NCBI GenBank assembly: GCA_916613615.1 | Contig: OU744730.1 | Span: 6,541,582 to 6,605,581, forward strand | Origin: Steromphala cineraria | Taxonomy: Eukaryota; Mollusca; Gastropoda; Trochida; Trochidae | Reading direction: 5' to 3' | DNA length: 64,000 nt | Shown: piece after piece, positions 49,611-61,529 of the stretch | Numbering within the stretch: the stretch's first letter is position 1 | Layout: the number at the start of each line of letters is the position of its first letter | Program-made: the position numbers and the translations under genes | Notes under the pieces: model-generated | The model's database searches: none | What the model was told of the DNA's origin: nothing | The model's input: the letters and a program-made list of their open reading frames with translations, nothing else

Positions 49611-51531
49611 TTAATGTAGGTTTTTCGCGATAACATCCAAGATTGATAAGATGATGAAAAGAACTCTTGACGGATGTACTCGTCAATCCTCTTTCAGTTA
49701 TGATGATTCATAGACAGATATCTCATTTTTCACTATTCACCATATTGTCTTCAATGTTAATGTTATGAGAGTTGTAACGTTACTGTTTTTGGTACGGCAT
49801 CTTCAATGGTACCATATTTGATATATAGTCATAAGCTGACAGTTTCAACAGTACCTTTTCATTATCATTAAGCATTAACATATCGTGGCATCTGCTTCAT
49901 GTTAAATATGTAGAAAATAGATAATAAACAGATGCTTTTAAGATGAACTTATTTATTATATTTGCAATTGTTCATGTTTGTGTATGATCTTACTGACAGG
50001 TATATTTGTTTATGAACAGCTGTCATACATCAGAGGCTCTCAAGAACACGTGTATATCTAATCATTTATCAGAGTCTATGTTAATGTGTTAAAGATGGAT
50101 GATAATAACACGACATATTAGATACATGTCTTTTTACAAATATTCCTTTTGACGAAGGTTATGTACGAACTGAGACTTTTATATTACTGCAATTCATTTG
50201 ATGAAATTTAATATTTAATGATAAATGATTGAAAACTACATCATGAATTGTCTAGACAGGAATATAAATATACTACATGATAAATTATAATGGTTATCTT
50301 CACATCAATTTCAAATGATTAACTCATCCTACAATCTTTGAAAATAGAAATTGGATTTTGCAGTATGACAATCTTTCAATCCAATTTTTTGTATAGATTA
50401 CAAAGGTATTACAACAAAAATACGTCAGAAAATTGATTTTGTACTACCATAATGACAAAATTTATTTTTTACCAAAAAATTTACTCCAGACTGAAGTTCG
50501 CTGAATATGAGTTTTTTTCCCTTAAAAGAAAAGTCTGAAATATATCTTAACTCCTGCCGATCAATGACAAAACACAATTATAGTCCATGCTTGAGATTCC
50601 GTCGAGATCTTCACCCTGTAATATTTAATCTTAGAGTGTCTGTGATTTTCTTTGAAGCTTTACAAACATATAATATCCCCAGGAGAGAGCCATCATTACA
50701 CACACTTTTAGCTTTCTAAATAACATATGATATGTCCTTCAGGTTCGACTTACAGTTCATCAGTTTACTGAAGCTCATAATAAGCTGTATTCGAAGGACT
50801 ACTGCTTGAAGAAGGACACCATATATTTATAGGTCTCTACGAACTGTGATCATAGGATTACTTCTATTTTTCGATGATGTTTCTTGAGTCTTATTATTTA
50901 TTTACCTCACATCATGAATGTGCTTTGGAATTAATAACTGGCACATTTAATGATTTTATCATGCCTGCAATCAAAGAATGCTTCTGAAATGTCTTTGCAA
51001 TGTTGAACTATGTCAAAAATCAAATGATGGAATAAGACAAAACATGTAAGTTAAGCCATTTGACATTTTATATCATGTAGTAAATGATTTATTCCTTTTT
51101 TAATACAATAGCAATTAAAATAACATTTAATTATTAATTTCAATATTTTGTTGAAAAGAGAATTTTCATACACTTTTCATCAGTTTGGCTGATACTTCAC
51201 CGATGCCGATTATTAACAGAGGGTATGTAAGGTATGCTGCTTGAGGGCACACGTCTTAATTTCTGTGAATCATCATCACTTCAGAAACAGAAACATCTAT
51301 TCCTTACACTTTCTTTTGGTGGTTTAGAAACATTATTTTTAGCAGTCATACTTACGATTACAGCTTCTGAAAAGTCATTTATATTTGAAAACCACCATTC
51401 ATCATAAGAGATGGTAATGTCAAACGTGTGGATTAAGCCATCTAGATAGGTCTAAGTACATGGTGTAGACAATAGTTCATCTAATGGAAAAGCCTAATAT
51501 ATAATTGTTCGTACAGGTCATCACGTTCACG

Positions 51532-51763
51532 TTAGTAACGTGACCAGCATTGAGAACAAACACTGTTTGAGATGCGGGAGCATAATGTTCACCGGGATTT
51601 GCCAACATAATTAAAAAAATTTACTTGAGTATGCAGACTTATTTTCTTTAGACTGCAACGTCTCATTGCAGGACATCATATGTTCCAAAAGAATAACACA
51701 ACATTGTATTGCTGTAGTGTCGGTTTGGATAGTAAAACATTCCTTTCTGGTGTATGTTAACAT
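51532..51763 (+). repeat. 232 bp replacement, copy of 53819-54050
   Basis: Appears identical, base for base, to 53819-54050 (TTAGTAACGTGACCAGCATT ... GGTGTATGTTAACAT). In the other units this spot holds about 90-100 bp of different sequence between CTACAGGTCA and TTTGATTTGTCTCGG, so unit sequence was replaced, not merely interrupted. Confidence 0.9.
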
Positions 51764-53478
51764 TTGATTTGTCTCGGTAGGATGCTAAGTTAATAACTCT
51801 GTTACAACAGCGAAAAGCATTGACGTTATGATGACATTTATGATTCTTTGATGAAATAATTGAATTTGAAAACGTGATGTGAGGGTTTATCTTATGGCTG
51901 TCTTCTATCAACATTCTTTGTTTCCAAACATCGTTACAGGTAACATCAACACTCTTGGGGCTTATTTGCCACCAGTACAGACGCCCCAGCTGACACATGG
52001 TACCCGTTGTAAATCAGAGTTCATCAAAATTCTTGTTATTGAATCATCATGAACAGCTGAGTTACAAAGATATATTTTGTTTATGAGCATCAACGGACCT
52101 CATTCGAATCCAACACGTTCAATTTATAAGAACACTAGTAACATAACCTAACATACACTATCAACTCATTTTGACTGCTTTAGATTAGTTTGATACGTCA
52201 ATATATCCAGTTTTCGATCAAAATCACGTCTTTTTTCTCCGTAATGTCACTTTAAAACTTTGATTAGCTCAACCAAGATTACTTCAGTAACCTTCGGTTC
52301 TTTTCAATCAAATTACACTTTGATGAAGACTGTCAGATGTGACCTCATCAAATCTCTTAATATTATCATAAATACAATTTTAAATGTCATTCAATTTCGA
52401 AGGAATACTTCAATGGCCTGATATGGTCACCTTAATACTGCAACCCCGTTGGTGCTCAGAGTATGCATCAGTATTTCTCTCATGTGTATATAAGAGAGTC
52501 CTTTGAACTTTTAATGGCACTTTCTTTTTGTTGTACACTTTTTCCCATCCATTTAGCACTCCTCTTTTATATTCGAGACGTTGATGAGGAACTTATATTT
52601 TCACTAAAAGGAGTAATGTTCAATCTAAAAAGGAATTTGTTAACAGTTTCTTAAGAGTTTATCATACTATGATAGGTGGTTGGGTTGATTTATCATGCAC
52701 CGGTCAAGTATGTATCTTTCTCACCCTATGTAAATTTAGTCATAAAATGATGATCCAAATTCTATTCTAATACAACCAAATCCTTGGTTACGGCAGTTCC
52801 ACTTGCAGAAAACAATGCACCTATTTGGAAAAAATATGCAATAGAACACTTTTCTCGCAGAGATAAGATTGCTCTCGCCTTCGTAATCATGCAATACTCA
52901 AAATGACCTTTAAACATGATTATACAAATAACTTTTATCGCATCGAGGGTTCGCCCGTTTAAGTGGGCTCAATCGAACATAGAGTGGATCAGCATTACTT
53001 GATTTATCTCTGTAGGAAGAAAAAGGGATGATCTTAATCTATTTTTGAGATTAGGCTGGATGCACATGTAATTATATGATTATCACTGGACTGTGTTTTT
53101 GAAATTATAACACACGTGGGGAACAAACATCTCATCACATTCTAACCTTGTACAACACACATCTAACTTATCGCGTTGAACTGTGTTGCAACAACATCAC
53201 CTCACACTCAAGATTTGATTGGATAACCAGCAACCTCTCATTCCTTCGAACTTGTGAAGTAGTAATAATCATTTAATTATTTACACTTTATATAAGCACA
53301 AATATGTATCTAGAAAATTTATTATTTGATGAGTGCGCAATATCAATGTCATGAAACATTATGTATCATCGAATGCATATATATTGTTTTCAGCTGTAAG
53401 AAAAAATGGACAGCGCATCATACACGCAATGCTTTGTGAGTGTCAAATATCGTTAGCACATGCCAAATGTTACATGAA

Positions 53479-53818
53479 CTTCAGATTCAGATTCGTTTAT
53501 TCAGTAGTTCAGACATAAGGGCTATAGTACATGTACAGTTAATGAATTATGTGGTACATGTGGCGGTGACATTTCTTACAACGAAAAAATGTTTTAAATG
53601 AATTGCAAGAGATTTAATGGCATCAATATTTTTAGAATTTAACAAATTATACAATGTTTGTTTATCTCTTACAGGTAATGATACAAATGATAAATATATG
53701 TTTCTTAAATGAGAATACCTTGCACATACAGATAATACATGGAATTCATTTTCAATTTTGCCTGAGTTACAATTTCTGCAAACACTTACATTATCATCAA
53801 TTTAAACTGCATTTGTTT
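53479..53818 (-). pseudogene. LINE 3' fragment with C-terminal zinc-knuckle
   Basis: The minus strand ends in a TTCAGATTCAGATTCG hexamer tail. It encodes a readable stretch with VSVCRNCNSGKIENEFHVLS and CARYSHLRNIYLSF, the Cx2C...H C-terminus of the LINE family seen at 9670-11520. Only the last roughly 90 codons remain. A stop lies three codons before the VSVC stretch. Confidence 0.75.
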
Positions 53819-54050
53819 TTAGTAACGTGACCAGCATTGAGAACAAACACTGTTTGAGATGCGGGAGCATAATGTTCACCGGGATTTGCCAACATAATTA
53901 AAAAAATTTACTTGAGTATGCAGACTTATTTTCTTTAGACTGCAACGTCTCATTGCAGGACATCATATGTTCCAAAAGAATAACACAACATTGTATTGCT
54001 GTAGTGTCGGTTTGGATAGTAAAACATTCCTTTCTGGTGTATGTTAACAT
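53819..54050 (+). repeat. 232 bp segment duplicated at 51532-51763
   Basis: Lies directly beside the 5' break of the LINE fragment. Probably the source copy, since its partner sits inside array unit 4 where the other units have unrelated sequence. Confidence 0.85.
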
Positions 54051-55989
54051 CCCAAGGAAGGACATCTAATTGTTTCTGTCTATAAACATCCCTATTGATT
54101 AGAATCACTGGCATACAGACAGCTAAATCACCCTATCTTCACACATAACATGGGCAGAACGAATATATACACAATATTGCCGACAAGATTCTAGGCCTGA
54201 CATAGACTGTTTTAACATGCATTATGCGTGAAGGTTTAAGTAAAAATAAAAATGTTCCCTTAATTAGTATAAAAATCAATAAGGCATGTTTTTAGAATTT
54301 ACATCAATTTTTTTATTATATTTATAGCATATGAATCAAGATTTTCCTTTAGAAAATATATTGAGAAATAAATTACTGAAAACAATACACTGCTAACAAC
54401 CAGCCTTGTGCCGGTATTATTTGAACATTGGTATTATCGAAATTTACTTATGATAATGGTTATACATAGGATTTAATGACATTTATTACAGACACGATAA
54501 AGCATGGGAAAATCGAAATGAGAAAAAAAGAATATACTTCTTGTGAATAAAACTGAAAAGTCTGAATATATCTAAGTTCGTAGTATTGACAACAGTGTTT
54601 TTATTGGAACATCCCTCAGGCCAAAACAGCATAATTTTTTAAGCTTTAAATTTGACTGATTTAAAAGTAAATAAATTGATAAAATAGTTTTTTACGATGT
54701 AATATATTCAAACGAAAGTCATTGAAACCAACTACCGATTGACACAACCATTGATTTAAGATCATATATGATCGTTGATAGTACATGTAGGTTAAGCTTT
54801 AACTGGACCTTATAATACAATTCCGCTTATAATGTGTTTGAATTCCAAATGTGTGTTAACAAGTGTCCAGAAAAACGTGTTAACATCGTCACAAACAAAA
54901 TCCTTTAACCGCATAGAATTCAAAAAACATTTTTTAACACAATTTTTTTTGGGAAAGAGATATGTTATATTTTGTGGCAGTTCAGACACACAGAGAGTGA
55001 TTAAATCATTACCGCAAAAGGTTTTTGGACAGTTTTCGTCATTTAAGTTAAGAATGGATAAAGTATGAAAGGAAAGTTAGAAAACGATGATGTTCATATA
55101 GTGCACTTTATTCTACATACATTTTTGACGTGTCATTGTTGTAGGACGTCTTTTAACAAACAAAACTGTTTAAAATTGTGATTGTTGTGAAAGTTGAACA
55201 GATAAAGTTTTAATTTTCTACATCAAAGATAATTATGTTTATCACCCGTGGATTCCATTATCTTGCTCTTTAATCGACAGCGTACCTATTGAACACTAGT
55301 AAAGTAGAAAAATATACATTGATATGGTTCATTAGGCATAATTGACCATGTAGAAATATTATAAACTGACAAAATGATAACCTAAGTTAAAAAGTTGGTA
55401 AGATATATCATCTTCTTTATTAGGATATTTGTCAACGGCTTTAGTCAAGAATCTATGAGTTCCAACAGTCTAGAAAAGTGCACCAAGATTTGAACTTTAT
55501 CTTTAGAATGTTTGTGAACTGAAATTTCAATGAAGGTGGCCCACATACCATTCTTGTAATGAAGCACAGGCTATTCAAATTGCATCAGCCTCGTTTGCAT
55601 ATCATGTGCTGCATTTAGAACTGCTCTAATACGCTAGACATCTTTTATCTCGGTGTTCGTTTCCTCTATCTATAAACGTTAAGCCTAAACAAACAGAGGG
55701 TAATGAAAGTAGGTTAGCGACAATTACTTGTTTATTTTGGGCAAGGTCGACCTGACAAACATAAATCTTACACTCCTTTCTACATATCCAAAGGTAAAAT
55801 GTAGAATATATTTAACTTTAATTAAAAAAAGCAATAGCCAGCCCACAGCAAGATCAATGATAACAATAACTGATGAGAGAATAACGATTGATAATTCATA
55901 AAATATGATACATTTATTTCTTCTTAATACGAATTCACGTATAAATTTATTATTTCTATATTGCCTGCACACTAGAATTCAGTATTCAA
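54051..55989. other. AT-rich sequence, no convincing gene
   Basis: The longest frames are 54832-55068 plus (78 codons, ending KLRMDKV) and 55724-55972 minus (82 codons). Neither shows a domain, good start context or splice sites that I can defend. Confidence 0.45.
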
Positions 55990-56082
55990 CAATTTCCACG
56001 TGCGCCCGTGTTGTCATTTCAAATTGATAGCTGTTGGCAACAGCAACGGTTGAAATGACAACACGGGCGCACGTGGAAATTG
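55990..56082. repeat. Long palindrome H4 in a GC-rich island
   Basis: A 93-base near-perfect palindrome: CAATTTCCACGTGCGCCCGT is mirrored by ACGGGCGCACGTGGAAATTG; the centre is GCTGTTGGCAACAGC. Followed by a CCAAT box (56083-56088) and a CpG-containing stretch to about 56200. Its apex lacks the CGAG motif of H2, H3, H5 and H6. Confidence 0.9.
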
Positions 56083-56131
56083 ACCAATGAGAGGCGTTTT
56101 CTATTTCCGACCCATTCAGGTCAGCTTGAAT

Positions 56132-56197
56132 GAATGCCGGACATTGCAGATTTGTTCGGTGTTAATGCGAGGGTCAGTGGTCAAAAGTTGGAAGAAG
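56132..56197 (+). other. Possible promoter-proximal first coding segment
   Basis: After the palindrome and CCAAT box, an ATG at 56132 opens a frame reading MPDIADLFGVNARVSGQKLE and stopping soon after. AGG|GTCAGT near 56171 could be a splice donor. No downstream exon was found, so this is only a candidate first exon. Confidence 0.2.
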
Positions 56198-56486
56198 TTT
56201 GATAGTTTGGGCGAGATGTTCAGCAAGCTAAAAGAATTATCTACGATTCCAATGTATAATCTTGAGATAAAATTTAGTTTTAATTGCACCGCACGTTAAA
56301 TAGTCGGGGTGTCCAGTTTTCGATCAGATTTCAGTGTCCCCCCTTGTGTATTCTATATAACAGATAGGAATTACACTAAAATCTTTATTTCTTCACTGAC
56401 TTCGTTCAAATTTGAAATGAAGGTTTATCTCAACATATGAAAACGATATACCAGTGCAAAAGTTTCAAAAAAATAATTATAGGATT

Positions 56487-56560
56487 CACTCCGAGATTCG
56501 AACCCCTGTGGCTAAAACCACCAGAATACATCATTTGACTTAACAATTCTCATCATGTAG
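56487..56560 (-). other. tRNA-like sequence
   Basis: The minus strand has GGGGTTCGAATCTCGG (Box B) preceded by a GTGG...CCAC stem that could be an anticodon arm. Box A is poor. Probably a tRNA-derived repeat head. Confidence 0.3.
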
Positions 56561-56640
56561 CTTAAGCATTTCATATTAATGTATTTGAACACATGATATT
56601 CATTTTTATCCAATATTTTAAGACTTAAATCTGGGTTTGT

Positions 56641-56822
56641 ATGAATTTGAATTTATTTAACAACTCCTAGAAATCATTTTAAAAAGCTTGTTTGTACTTT
56701 TTTCTATAGCTTCGTGATACTTTACTCCTAATATTTCTGAACCATATGTTAGAATAGGAGTTAATTTGGAATCAATTATTTTACAAGCAGTATGGAAATT
56801 AATTATCATTATAATTACAGGG
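56641..56822 (-). pseudogene. LINE fragment
   Basis: The minus frame reads KIIDSKLTPILTYGSEILGV then EAIEKSTNKLFK, equivalent to the FDSHIMPILLYGSEL block of the LINE at 10626-11520. A GAATTTGAATTT tail lies at its lower-coordinate end. Confidence 0.65.
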
Positions 56823-57297
56823 TTAGCAAGACCCGCACAGATCCGTTATGTAGGTAAAGGGTGCAACGAACTGTGTTAAACATGAGAAAGGTTGTTTACT
56901 TTAAGTATAACCATAAATATATTCTGATAACTCTATTCTGATAACTCTATTCTGATTCACATTTAACAAGTCGTTGTCACGAAATCGTGTGTATTTTTGT
57001 ATTCATCTTTAAAGGAACGAGTCATTATCTATAGATTAATACATACTGAAGCTTTGTAAATTACCTGTAAAAGCAATTTCAAACATTTCCAAAAGAAATT
57101 CAATTTGCAACACCATCACTTTTTGTTTTTATTTTTGAGAAAAAAATAAATCCATTTTCGAAAGCGAAAAGTAGCCAATAACAGACCTGAAATTCAATGT
57201 TGTTCAAAGGTTACAAATCTTTCATGTCATATTACACATCTTTCATAATGCCCAACATTTAAAAGTAACTTTTTTTAGTAATTTTCTTTTTGTGTTT

Positions 57298-57567
57298 TTT
57301 TTTACAAGTAAAGTGTTTTAATGAATGATATTTCATTACATCTACCTGACACATTATCATTGCGGGTAGTCCTTGAGTGGGGACCGCTTTATCAATTTAC
57401 ATGCTAAGAAAGGTATACTATTTTAAAGTATTTTTCAATTTTCTTTTTGTCGTTTTTTTCAAACGTAAATTGTTTTAAATGAATGATATATAATTACATC
57501 TGCCTGACAAAAATCATTGCGTCCTTGAGTGGGAACCTTTATCAATTTCCCTGCAAAGAAAGGTATG
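57298..57567 (+). repeat. Tandem duplication, period about 155 bp
   Basis: Two diverged copies share GTTTTAA(A)TGAATGATAT, CCTGACA, CCTTGAGTGGG, TTTATCAATTT and AAGAAAGGTAT. Confidence 0.75.
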
Positions 57568-57589
57568 TTTTTATGACAGAATCTTTTTT

Positions 57590-57735
57590 ATATTTTACAT
57601 ATAATTGTGTTCACATGAGGGTTATCTTCAAAGCTGACAGATCGTTAATGCTACATCGAACATCAAATATGATTTCCCGCAAGTTAATTTTCCTACTCTT
57701 AATCAAATATTATTTGATCTGAATTAAATACGTTT
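57590..57735 (+). repeat. Dispersed repeat, partner at 61965-62165
   Basis: Shares TTCAAAGCTGACAGA, TCGTTAATGCTACAT and TTATTTGATCTGAATTAAAT with the partner copy. Short frames overlap both copies, but conservation of a protein is not evident. Confidence 0.6.
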
Positions 57736-57802
57736 TTTTTCGCCACTGTTATTAACTCTATTGCACTATATTGACATGCCATATTGAAACATCTACCATT
57801 AA

Positions 57803-58158
57803 AGGGGCAGTAGCACGTTTTTAGGGGGAATATAAGGTAATGTCAGGAAAATGAAAATATATGGTTCCAATTGAAAGACAATGTATTTAAACTATATTGA
57901 GCAGTAATATTTCAAGTATATAACCTAAAGTTTAGCCATGCGATTCCTTTTTCTTACAAAAAATGAATTAAACGTGTTCACACAAAATGGCCCCCGATTG
58001 ATTTTATGTGAATCTTCTTACTTTGTCCTCTGACTATGGATGATTGGCTTGTGTAATGAGATTTCTGACACTGTTAAAATAGTACAGTTAGCATTAAGTT
58101 ACAATTATCAGTGCAAAATTTGGAAAACAAATTTATCAAAAAACGTGCTACTGCCCCT
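57803..58158 (-). mobile_element. TTAA-type MITE, best preserved copy
   Basis: TTAA at 57799-57802 and 58159-58162; the ends AGGGGCAGTAGCACGTTTTT and AAAACGTGCTACTGCCCCT are inverted. Length 356 bp, non-coding. The internal motif GCGATTCCTTTTTCTTACA helps identify other copies. Confidence 0.9.
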
Positions 58159-58194
58159 TTAAGGTTATGATATAAGATAATGAGTTTGGTTTAG

Positions 58195-58353
58195 TTTTGT
58201 AAAAAAGTTTTCAGTTCTACCTGAATTACAACAAGTTTGACACCACGTTTTTACATGTCCTATTGCAGATCCCACCATAGTGGATACAAGTACGTTGTTT
58301 ATAATTACAAAAAAGAATCGTCTATTTGAATTGGAACCTATTGTTTTAAACAT
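58195..58353 (-). pseudogene. Possible LINE C-terminal scrap
   Basis: The minus frame has CQTCCNSGRTENFF, resembling CRNCNSGKIENEFH of the fragment at 53479-53818. A single motif match; weak. Confidence 0.3.
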
Positions 58354-59170
58354 AATATCTTAAGCTAAACCATACCTGAAATGATTTTGCCTTTCATAAT
58401 TGTTCAACTTAGGTCTCCATAGAAACATTATTGTTCTATCACGATGACTTACATGTACTCCTTCAAATATACTCTTTTTTAAGTTTTGCTTGTTATAGAT
58501 TTATAAGTTAAATCAATAAATTAAAACAACCCTCTAAAACCAGCCTTTATGGGCCAGTATTTTACAGACTCATGGTTACCGGCAAGATAGACGAAAAGGA
58601 AACATTTCTTTTGCATTGAACAAGAAAGTCTGACAATTCATTAATGGGGTATGTCTGAGGTATGTTTTACTACTCTAGAAATCAACCAACAGATGCTACA
58701 GACACGATTGGTCTCAAAGTGATGAATCAGGTGGTGGGTTATTTAAAATAAACTAGTGTCCAAAAGAAACGCTACCATACAAATTGCATGATAACTCAAT
58801 CGACTGGAGATGGATACGACTAAAACATATATTTACCATTTCTCCAGAGGTCAACTTACTTATGTGTGAAATTTTGAAACATTATCTTTTCATGTTTGCG
58901 AGAGACACGCTTTTTAAAAATTCAACGATTTGGAACTTAACTAGGCGAGATAGCAGAGAAAAAATGAACACTTTTGCTTGGTTTAAAACGTTCCAATAAA
59001 GTGCATTATATAGCCAAAATCGTTTTCTTACCTATATTACATACTTTATCAATTCTAAAATGAAACATTCTATGCAAGAAAAAAAACCCAATTTGAAATT
59101 GTGGGTTTGAAGAGACACAAAATCAAAAGTAACTTTTCCTGAAGTATGCAAATGTGCATACATGTGTATC

Positions 59171-59386
59171 AGACAAATAAAAACTGACATTTCTTTGACA
59201 TCGATCAGTGGTCAGGTGTGTTGTATTGAATATTCAAGCTAAATTGTTTAAGAACTAAATGCTACCTGGACAATGGACACTTGTTTAGTAAAGTTATTGT
59301 GAAAGCGATGTGCTTCAGACAAACAAAAACTGACATTTCTTCGGCATCGATCAGTGGTCAGGTGTGTTGTTTTGAATATTTAAGCT
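59171..59386 (+). repeat. Tandem duplication, period 146 bp
   Basis: AAAAACTGACATTTCTT and CATCGATCAGTGGTCAGGTG occur in both copies, starting at 59171 and 59317, about 94% identical over 70 bases. Confidence 0.9.
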
Positions 59387-60019
59387 TATGCTACCTGAAC
59401 GAAATCAAATGAAAAGTTTGGTCCAAACAGTCAAATCGCATATATAAAACTATGGAATCATTGATACTCAAGTAAATTTACATGCGCATTATTTTGAAGG
59501 TTATTGCATTGAGTTTATGAAAAAAAACCGATTATGGGTTTTATGGCACCTAATTAAGAAGATATATGCCCTATCAATTATTCATAAATAAGCTTATAAG
59601 ATATGTTAATACCATTGATGTGTCGATATCATATGGCTATGTGTTGTAACATGAAATAGTACACTAAATGTTTTTGAAGTATTTGCATGTATAATTTGTG
59701 GCAAATGATACCCTGCCATGACCAGGGCATAAACAAGTACATACAAATAAGAGGTACTGAAAAGATTTCTTTGCCTAAGAACGCAGTCATATCGAGTTCG
59801 CAGTTCATATTTTTCGAATGCTGCAGAATATCACTTTTTCATTGTGACGCTACGTTGTAAACAATGCTTTGACGTCAAAGTTCACTTACATATACACACC
59901 TAGGGATGATATGGTCCCATTCCCTTATCATTGGTTCATTCTCATATCAACCTCTTATGACGTCATCATCGGTTGTTCATCCATATCGCCCTAGGGCATT
60001 ATTTGATATCAGACCTTGC

Positions 60020-60275
60020 CAATGACCTTAGGAGTAATGAGATATCCAACCTTTCGTGACGTCATACATTTAGCTAAATCATATCCTCGTCCGGATACTG
60101 AAAATCTCGGCTTCGCCTCGACTTTCAGTATCCTCCCTCGGTTAAAACACGTCGGTGTTTTTTAAATATTACTCTCGTCTTCGCCTCTAGTAATATTTAA
60201 AAAAACACCTCCGTATAAATGTCATGGGGTCGAAAGATGGCATAAAGGTTAGATATCTCATAACTCCCTAGGTCA
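60020..60275. repeat. Compound hairpin H5 (two stems inside an outer inverted repeat)
   Basis: Inner stem 1 (60092-60133): GGATACTGAAAATC mirrored by GACTTTCAGTATCC, apex CTCGGCTTCGCCTCG. Inner stem 2 (60154-60209): GGTGTTTTTTAAATATTACT mirrored on the other side, apex CTCGTCTTCGCCTCTAG. Outer arms (60022-60072 and 60215-60273) share GAGATATC...AACCTTT imperfectly. It lies just beyond the 3' end of the gene at 60407-61194. Confidence 0.85.
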
Positions 60276-60350
60276 ATATGATCAGTATCGACTGTGGGTG
60301 ACGATGTTATCAATGGTTTCGTATGAAGTACATGACAAGCTTTCAATTGT

Positions 60351-60356
60351 TTTATT
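60351..60356 (-). terminator. Second possible polyadenylation signal
   Basis: AATAAA on the minus strand, 51 bases beyond the stop of the three-exon gene; it may serve as an alternative 3' end. Confidence 0.4.
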
Positions 60357-60386
60357 CTTTCATGAAAACGGTACATTGTCAACTCC

Positions 60387-60392
60387 TTTATT
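60387..60392 (-). terminator. Polyadenylation signal of the three-exon gene
   Basis: AATAAA on the minus strand, 15 bases after the stop codon (60409-60407). Confidence 0.55.
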
Positions 60393-60406
60393 AGTTCCTG
60401 AAACCT

Positions 60407-61194
60407 TCAACAGTTGGGTTTTCTGTCAGAGGCGTGATTTCGGTTTGTGTGCAGGTACGGGGTGATCTTCGTAATTCGGTAGATGCTGTCCTGTAAATCC
60501 CTGATGTTTTTAATCCACTTGTTACCTGTAAGAAAAATATAATTCCACTTAATTTACATCATTATATTAAAATGTTAAAAAGTTTATACTCAACGCTCAA
60601 ATGTTTCTTTTGCATTAATGCCAATATATCTTTAATCGTGAGCACTTAATTATTTAGGAACACAGTAGCAATTCCGTCAATCTCAGCACACCAATTTCGA
60701 AACAGAAATGTTGATTTCAACAATGAGTACAAACAATAGCTCATGCCAACCATGTTTTAAGACTTTGACAGGTGAACTAATGGTTCATATAATGCTAGTA
60801 TTAAAAACTTGCACTCATTGAAAGAAATATGCAGTTGGACTAACATATCCCTTACCTTCATTCAACATGGATAATCCGTGTACACAAGCTGCAGGTGTGT
60901 TTCTGTCTGGAAAAGACGTGTCGCTGATCCATTAACATTCAAAGAATGCCCAACTGCATCGTAACACAAAAATGACAATATAATCCAGTGAATAATAAAA
61001 TATGCGTTGATTATGGATAGTCCGGCACATTCCACTGTTCACACACTTGCGCTCCAACAGCAAATATCCGAAAATTGTTCCTTTATTGGACGTATGTAGT
61101 TACTGTAGCGTTTTCTTGAGCTGGGCTCTCGAAAAATATTATCCATTAAGTTTTCTTCGCTGTAAGAGTACTCCGACAAGCACGTGTTGGCCAT
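60407..61194 (-). CDS. Three-exon gene for an unrecognised 105-residue protein
   Basis: Coding exons on the minus strand: 61194-61047, 60906-60856 and 60525-60407. The start ATG sits in a strong context (TTCAAGATGGCC). Introns are 140 and 330 bp. Intron 2 has textbook ends (AAG|GTAAGG ... TTTTTCTTACAG|G), and intron 1 ends CTTTTCCAG after a weaker donor (CAA|GTGTGT). Both introns are phase 1, and exon 2 is open only in that frame. The protein starts MANTCLSEYSYSEEN, has SSRKRYSNYIRPIKEQ, ICCWSA, AACVHGLSMLNEGNKW and IRDLQDSIYRITKI, and ends RKPNC. It is basic with six cysteines and no signal peptide or membrane segment, so probably cytosolic or nuclear; function unknown. An in-frame ATG at 61254 could add 20 residues but has poor context. 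AATAAA follows 15 bases after the stop. Hairpins lie beyond both ends. Confidence 0.75.
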
Positions 61195-61450
61195 CTTGAA
61201 ACTATCCTTGCTGTCTCGTCGCTTTGTCAAGTCAAATGATAAGAGCACGTGCATTTACACGCAGGCGCATACGTCACCGCGACATTGCTTGCTGATTGGA
61301 CAATGCGATCTTCACGACAACAGACGAGCTCGTAAATCTCGTGCAAAGTATTGCACACGGATAAGTTGTTCTTGCTGCCACGCTATGCTCGTGGGGTGTA
61401 CTCTGTCTTGCATTCATAATGTATTGGACGAAATGTGATAAATGGGCAAT
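61195..61450 (-). promoter_or_regulatory. Probable promoter/5' UTR region of the three-exon gene
   Basis: Noticeably richer in CpG than the rest of the window, including CACGTG at 61244-61249, CGCGAC and GCTCGT strings, and it directly precedes the strong-context ATG at 61194. No TATA box was identified. The plus frame 61184-61438 is a shadow of this CpG-rich region. Confidence 0.4.
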
Positions 61451-61529
61451 TATTCCTTTAATTTTGATATTACTGCGTTCCAACAACGATTAAAACATTA
61501 ATTTAACTATGTTTTCCTCGGCGTGTATG

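Larger units (their letters stand above)
37797..53280 (+). repeat. Tandem array unit 4, split by a 7 kb block
   Basis: The first half (37797-about 41880) and second half (about 49170-53280) match consecutive parts of units 2 and 3: 41870 corresponds to about 17035 and 49170 to about 17285. The block between them (41880-49170) is foreign to the unit. It is more diverged than units 2 and 3, and beyond 52600 the homology becomes weak. It carries the empty site of the Tc1 element near 50269 and no gene. Confidence 0.75.

Noticed and set aside
61184..61438. Plus 84-codon and minus 70-codon frames (61274-61486) upstream of the three-exon gene
   Set aside because: The CpG-rich promoter region lacks stops by composition; no splice sites or known motifs support coding.
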